The translations under genes and the position numbers were made by a program. The notes below the pieces were generated by a model. The model had not been told where the DNA came from, made no database searches, and saw only the letters and a program-made list of their open reading frames with translations. A stretch of DNA of 64,000 nucleotides from Apoda limacodes (lineage: Eukaryota; Arthropoda; Insecta; Lepidoptera; Limacodidae), in NCBI GenBank assembly GCA_946406115.1, contig OX291543.1:32018815-32082814 (forward strand), given 5' to 3'. Of this stretch, positions 58,952 through 64,000 are shown piece by piece (position 1 is the first letter of the stretch; every line of letters begins with the position of its first letter).

Positions 58952-61030
58952 GAATAAGAATAAGAAATTTATTGATAATAATTATTACATGTCAAAAATA
59001 TAAAATATAACATCTACATATCTCAGATACAATCGGATCTCAGAACAATTAGTAGGATATAAACATAATGTCAGACAAGCTTAAATTATTATGAGTTGCT
59101 ATAGTATGTCAACAATTTAGAAATATATATAAGCATTTTATATGTCGATTTTTTTCAATTTCGAATACATTGAAGTTATAAAATGTTTTGGTCAATTACC
59201 ATTTCTTGAGCTTAGCCTTGAATAATGTCAAACTGCTAGAATTTCTATGGCCTCAGGTAATTTGTTATATATAGCTGGAACGCCTATATATACACATTTT
59301 ACAGACTTAGATAGTATGTGTAAAGAAGTCACTAAGTTCTGGGCAGTGCGAGTATTATAGTGGTGGACCTCTGAATGGGGTTAGAATTCATCAATGTTGC
59401 TCCTGATAAAAGTAGATATACTAAATATGTATTGACAGGTAACTGTCAAAATTTGACAGTTTTTAAAATGTTCCCTCACAGGTGAACACCACGGGGCTCC
59501 GGCTACAATACGTACAGCACGTTTTTGCATTCTGAATACTCGGTCGACCTGCGCCGATCTGCCCCACAGCTCAACCTCGTACTCCAGAATACAGTGCACT
59601 GTTGCAAAGTAGCAGGAGCGCACCGCGTCAGAAGGCAACGTGCGCGCCACACGGCTCAGCGCGTAGCACGCACGTGCTAGCTTGGCCACCACACCATCCA
59701 CGTGCAGGTCCCAGCGGAACGCACTGTCTATGTGAAATCCTAGAAATTTTTCGCTGTCACACCGCTTTACTTCTGTGTAGTCCAGTTTGAGTGGATTACA
59801 TAAGCTAAGCGTATTCCCGTCAGATAGAAATACATTAAGGAGGTTTTTGAAAAATTAAGTGATAAGCCGTTCACTAATATCCAGTGCGAGAGTTGGTTTA
59901 CAACGTCAGCAGTTTTTATTTCTAACTGAGATCTCGATGGTGCAGTGACTATGGCAGATATGTCATCAGCGTACATTAGAATTTCAGCATCTTTTATCGC
60001 GCTAGGCAGATCATTGACTAGTAACGAAAACTGCAGATTTCCCAAAGCGCTGCCCTGACTCACCCCGATGTCCACCGGGAGCTTACTTGATGTTGTTTTG
60101 CCGCTATCAATTACGACTGACTGCGTACGGTTTTTAACATATTCATCAATAGATCTTAGCTTGGTCCTCGAAAGCCGTAGAAGTCAAATTTAATGGCAAG
60201 GTCTTCGTGGTCCGCAAGCTCAAACGCTCGACTCATATCACAAAAGATAACTGCTACGTGATGAGCTGCCTCACGCGCTGCCAGCACCACACGAACCAGC
60301 TCACGCGCTGCACTCGTCGTGGACCGACCTGGGCGATACGAATGCTGTGATTCGTTTAGCGAGTTATTTTCATGTAAGTAGTCATTGATGCGGTCGCATA
60401 AACCAACTTCAAAGACCTTAGAAATTGACGGAACTATAGGAATGGAATACTATTTTATCTATGTGGGAAGTGTAAGCCGCAGGACATGCAGTGGTTATAC
60501 ACTGCAGTGGTTATACACTTCACTACTGTCCACATTTCACGACACTTATTTTCGCTATAAATTATTTCATATTCATAGGTAAGAAAAAAGATAATTTACT
60601 ATGCAGTCTTTTTAAAATAGGTCAAACATATCTTCAATGCCGAATTTCTCATCGTTCAAACCTTCAGCCCAATTAAACGACATTAAAAACTGGCAATAGT
60701 TCAATCGATTCACAACACTAAAGGATCTATATTCGATCATATCATTTTGAGGTTCATTTCTAAAGTTTAATATCCAGCTTTGTGCATCATGGTCACTGAT
60801 ATTTGTTATTATGGGACTTACACTTATTACGTTATCAGGACAGTTACAAAACATTAAATCTATAGCGGCGGAACTCGTTTGAGTCCGCCTTGTCGGAAAA
60901 TTAATTATAGAATAGAAATTATGTACATTAAGTGTGTCAAACAGAAAACTAGTATCACTATTATGTTCCAAAATATTTAGCCTGTTAAGAACCGCCAGAA
61001 AGAACACAAAGAACATTATCGCCCGATTAC
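58952..61030 (-). pseudogene. Non-LTR retrotransposon, internally deleted copy
   Basis: Minus-strand order: endonuclease C-terminus (61016..60612, with FPTRRTQTSSAAIDLMFCN and ITNISDHDAQ), then RT pieces (60370-60180, including RPGRSTTSA and a motif A 'VIFCDMSRAFE'). Next comes 60075..59767 with SQGSALGNLQFSLLVNDLP and motif C YADD (59962-59973), then 59701..59381 with ARACYALSRVARTLP and GRSAQVDRVFRMQKRAVRI. The 3' UTR ends in tandem ttattc units at 58952-58970. Stops, frameshifts and a gap between endonuclease and RT make it inactive. It differs from the family at 54845. Confidence 0.8.
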
Positions 61031-61129
61031 GTTACTGCACAGTTTGGCAGATTATATCTTATGTATTGTCTTTGTTACAGTAAATAAATGAAAAAAAAAA
61101 AACTCTCAAACATAGCCAAACTGTTTGAA

Positions 61130-61350
61130 CGTTTTTATTGAAAAGGATATCACCCCATATCCATCTAAGGCCAGCACAGTTTGGTTTTAGAAGTAATCAT
61201 AGCGAGGGCTCCTCAAGGTAGTTTCCTTTCCCCTCTGTTGTTTGCGCTTCGATTACTTACAATAAGCAACATCGATAACGACCCACACTACTCTTTTCAT
61301 TAGTTGCCGACACTGACCTCTACTACTACCCACTGGACAGGCTGCTGTCA
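61130..61350 (+). pseudogene. Small LINE reverse transcriptase remnant
   Basis: The plus strand reads HLRPAQFGFRSNHS (RT motif 'L...QFGFR..HS') joined through a deletion to RAPQGSFLSPLLFALRLLTI (motif B 'GVPQGS.LSPLLF'). The rest is missing. It is unrelated in orientation to the element at 58952-61030. Confidence 0.55.
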
Positions 61351-61708
61351 AACGTTTGTGTGCCTATTTGAATAACGCCATTTTGGCGCTGTTGGCAGTT
61401 ACGAAAGTCCGTAAAACTAAAATTAGGGATGTCCGCAAGTCGACATTATATCTGATATATCTATTTATTATGTTTAAGAAATAGACAGTTTTTTAACCCA
61501 ACAACAACAGAAAAATTCTTTGGCGGTTTTCGGAACATTCAACAGTGTTGCCATTTACTACCCAGTTAGACTATGTCAGCCTCCTAGCTAGATAAATGGT
61601 TCGAACTGCTTTATGATATAAAGAAGCATAGTTCTAAATTAATAGAAACTAAAAGACTAAAACTCGCATATCTCATATAGAAACAGTTTATTCAGAATTT
61701 AATACGAT

Positions 61709-62023
61709 TCAAGAGTAAAGTGAAATATTAGTGAACGATCCAGAACTTAAATACTTCAAACGCGAATGTGCTAAATGCCTGTTAAAGGATGGCGAACGTA
61801 ATTTAAAGAGCGACAGTTCTTTGTCATCGAAGAGCATCGCTTTGCAGCTAAGTTTGGTAAGCCGATCATGCACTTCCAGGACCCCTGTAGAAACAGTCAG
61901 ATATTCATTTCCAGCGTGTTGGTCTAGATCGTCATCGCCGAGCCTTTGATGACCACGAGAAGGGCCAGTCCACGGATGACAAGGTTTGTAAATCCAATAT
62001 AATAAAGCAGAATCCTGTAACAA
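61709..62023 (-). other. Unidentified exon-like open frame
   Basis: A minus-strand frame of 104 codons. An acceptor-like ttgttacag ends at 62015, which would start an exon at 62014. The peptide has protein-like composition (GDDDLDQHAGNEYLTVSTG, VLEVHDRLTKLSCKAMLFDD). I do not recognise a family and find no second exon or convincing donor, so it could be a decayed gene, an unknown element or chance. Confidence 0.25.
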
Positions 62024-62851
62024 AAGATTTCGAAAGTCATAGTTGTGCCTTGAACCTACTGATGGATAACAGTGATGTCAAGGTATAGCTATAAAACCAC
62101 CTCGATTTAGTAGCCGATAAAATAAGTGGCTTGAATTCCTCGATACGTTTGTCTCGCTAGTTCATTATAATCCACGTATAAATAAAACTATATTGAAATC
62201 TGTTTATCGATACATTTTGAAGCTACGATACCACAGGCAGATACAAAGAAAGATAGACAGACAAAGGCTTCAAATATATCAAAATCCTGCTTTCTAAGTC
62301 GAAGGTATGCAAGTTAAACAGAAGACTGATTGCGTTTTATAATATTCTAGATATTACAATTTCCATGTCCATATTGGCAAACTTTCTAAATATCGATATT
62401 AAAATTATGACCTCTTTGAATCACTAGCAAATTCTAAACAACATAAATAAATATCAATTTTGTCGAAATTCAATATTGTACTGCTAATATGGTATTGCAA
62501 TAACAATTAGATGGTTAACATTTTAATTTTACATTAATTTTGAATAAAAACAAACACTAAATACTAACACTACACTAAACGACGTATTACTCCCCTTTTT
62601 GTAGTAAAGTTTGCAAAAGATACATTTCCTCATATTTGTTACCTCGATATTACACAAATAAATTCAAAAAACTCACTAAAACGCTGACAAATTAAGTTAA
62701 TTCATCAAAATTTTATAATTATTTCAATCTTCCAAGGCAGCCATAAACAATATATGTCAAAATTAGTTTCCTGAGACTTTCGCGGCGGCGCTTCAAATTG
62801 ATACACAAAACTAGGTGTCATTTGTATAGAAAAGCCAGTCCAGTGGGTATT

Positions 62852-62870
62852 ATTAGAGGTCAGTGGTTAA
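62852..62870. repeat. 19-bp motif shared with the palindrome at 7121-7163
   Basis: attagaggtcagtggttaa here matches the right arm of the palindrome at 7146-7163 exactly and ends in TTAA, the target of piggyBac-type elements. No matching left terminus was found nearby. Confidence 0.4.
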
Positions 62871-63039
62871 CGGCGACCATTATTTTGACTCTGAGCTCTA
62901 TGTAAATCGATGTTTTTAATAATCGATTATTTTCTAACATTCTTAAGTATGATGTTTTGGAATTTGTTACAGAGCATGAACACTTTTTTAAGTATTTAGA
63001 TGGAGTTTTGGCGCGAATCTTAAGAAGGAGTGGTGTTTT

Positions 63040-63190
63040 TTTCTGTTTAATTTTTCTAAATTCATTTAGTGACTTTCGATGTATATATTTTAGCAAAGTT
63101 TTACGAAAGCGTGTTAAGAATTGTGCAGCGAAGGCTCATGAATAGTGAATTATGAAGAAATAAGCAGGACATGACGCGCAATGTCTGAGG
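63040..63190 (+). repeat. Dispersed repeat, copy 2, upstream of the Nse3-like exon
   Basis: 'ttttagcaaagttttacgaa', 'aagaattgtgcagcgaagg' and 'aaataagcaggacatgacg' align with 23560-23660. The copy ends about 255 bp before the ATG of the next gene. Confidence 0.5.
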
Positions 63191-63445
63191 ATCCACACGC
63201 GCGGTAACGCCCGCGCCACGATACGAAATAATATAATTGACTTTGACTCTGGCAAATGCATAAATAGTCTGCTAAGACCGTGCGAGCCCATTATAATATA
63301 AAAAAAAAAAGGATTTAGATTTTAGATTTGATTTTTGAATTTTCGGTACAAGTTGGAACCTTTAAACTTTCATTTTCTACATGTACTTATAATTACTTGG
63401 GTAACGACGCAAAAAATCCCAGTTGCTTATATTCAAGACTAAAAA

Positions 63446-63742
63446 ATGAGCCAAAGAAGAAATAAGTCCAGGAATAGTTCATCAAACGCTAATACAGAAG
63501 AAGTTGATTTAAGTCAAAGAAGAAATAAATCCAGGAATAGTTCATCAAACGCTAATACAGAAGAAGTTGATTTAAGTCTTGATGATTCTATCAAAGAATG
63601 TGTCCGTTTCATTGTCTGCCGCGAAGGAAGCAAGATTCCTATAAAACGAGCTGAAATCATTAAACATTTAAGTTCAGCATGTCAGACTCCATCAAGTCAA
63701 GTTAATACCGTCATAATAGAAGCCAATAAAATTTTAAAAAAG
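63446..63742 (+). CDS. MAGE: MAGE/Nse3-like SMC5/6 complex subunit, first coding exon (partial)
   Basis: Ninety-nine codons run from ATG to a phase-0 donor (aaaaag|gttagt). The gene continues beyond the right edge. Residues 2-43 are a basic, Ser/Asn-rich tail made of a 21-residue unit repeated twice. From about residue 47 (SIKECVRFIVCREGSKIPIK) the sequence matches the start of the MAGE homology domain ('V..LV.FLL.K..KKIPIKRADILK'), which in insects is represented by the single Nse3/MAGE protein of the SMC5/6 genome-stability complex. It acts in the nucleus with Nse1 and Nse4. The remaining winged-helix halves are outside the window. The frame reads on to a stop at 63784, but the family match and consensus donor support splicing at 63742. 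The promoter is not identifiable. Confidence 0.75.
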
Positions 63743-64000
63743 GTTAGTCTGTTCCTTTCACTCAATAAATTGGTTGAACTGTGAGAGCCACACGGCACAT
63801 AAACAGATGGCAATTTTGACTATAAATGACCAAATGACATCATAACAATGGCTCATGAACTTCAACCTAATTTATTCAAATTAAACCAACTCACTACAAA
63901 TAACCACAGGTCATAGGAATGTATTTTGTTTTTTCTGTAGGTGTACGTTAGCTGTCAATCTCAAATTTTAACTACTAGTCCATTTGATTCATAACTGTAA
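63743..64000 (+). other. Start of intron 1 of the Nse3-like gene
   Basis: Begins with the donor gttagt. No recognised features within the visible 258 bases, and the acceptor is beyond the window. Confidence 0.5.

Larger units (their letters stand above)
45797..63445. other. Transposon-rich interval between GST C and the Nse3-like gene
   Basis: No intact host gene was recognised. Recognisable repeats and retroelement remnants are itemised. The stretches 46660-48880, 50170-50990, 53165-54840, 55610-57960 and 61360-62850 show only AT-rich sequence and short unassignable frames such as 46862..47053, 50498..50683 and 52014..52214. A non-coding first exon of GST C may lie just above 45797 but cannot be located. 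Confidence 0.55.

Overview
This is an AT-rich nuclear segment from an insect, almost certainly a moth or butterfly (Lepidoptera). The evidence is a set of sigma-class glutathione S-transferase (GST) genes with short exons and long introns, GT-AG splice sites, tRNA-derived SINEs, and dispersed repeats typical of lepidopteran genomes: the 'gtgcgagtcggact / gggttccgta' family, 'tttttgaagtcggt', and the 'gccaccttagtggtat' tail. No bacterial operons, ribosome binding sites or CRISPR arrays are present. The species cannot be determined from the sequence alone.

Genes. Three complete sigma-class GST genes lie on the minus strand: A (922..6852), B (14454..20470) and C (42800..45796). All have coding exons of 133, 168 and 143 nt plus a variable last exon, with intron phases 1, 1 and 0. 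All also have a splice acceptor 3-4 nt upstream of the ATG, implying a non-coding first exon. An intronless homocysteine S-methyltransferase gene (24105..25085, plus strand) lies between B and C. At the right edge is the first coding exon of a MAGE/Nse3-type SMC5/6 subunit gene (63446..63742, plus); the rest runs out of the window. No other intact host gene is recognised.

Everything else is mostly mobile DNA, usually broken. There are four hAT-like elements with exact 8-bp target duplications (16635..17328, 19552..19857, 37562..38098, 39800..42211). There are also remnants of hAT and pogo/Tigger-like transposases, fold-back elements, jockey-type non-LTR retrotransposon fragments, a Ty3/gypsy-type gag remnant, a BEL/Pao gag remnant, SINEs and simple repeats. 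Many sit inside the GST introns.

The most unusual object is 39800..42211. It is a 2.4-kb non-autonomous DNA element whose ends are built from a 16-bp tandem motif. Its interior carries two oppositely oriented arrays of a 104-bp satellite, and each satellite unit holds two palindromes. The whole element is inserted in another dispersed repeat.
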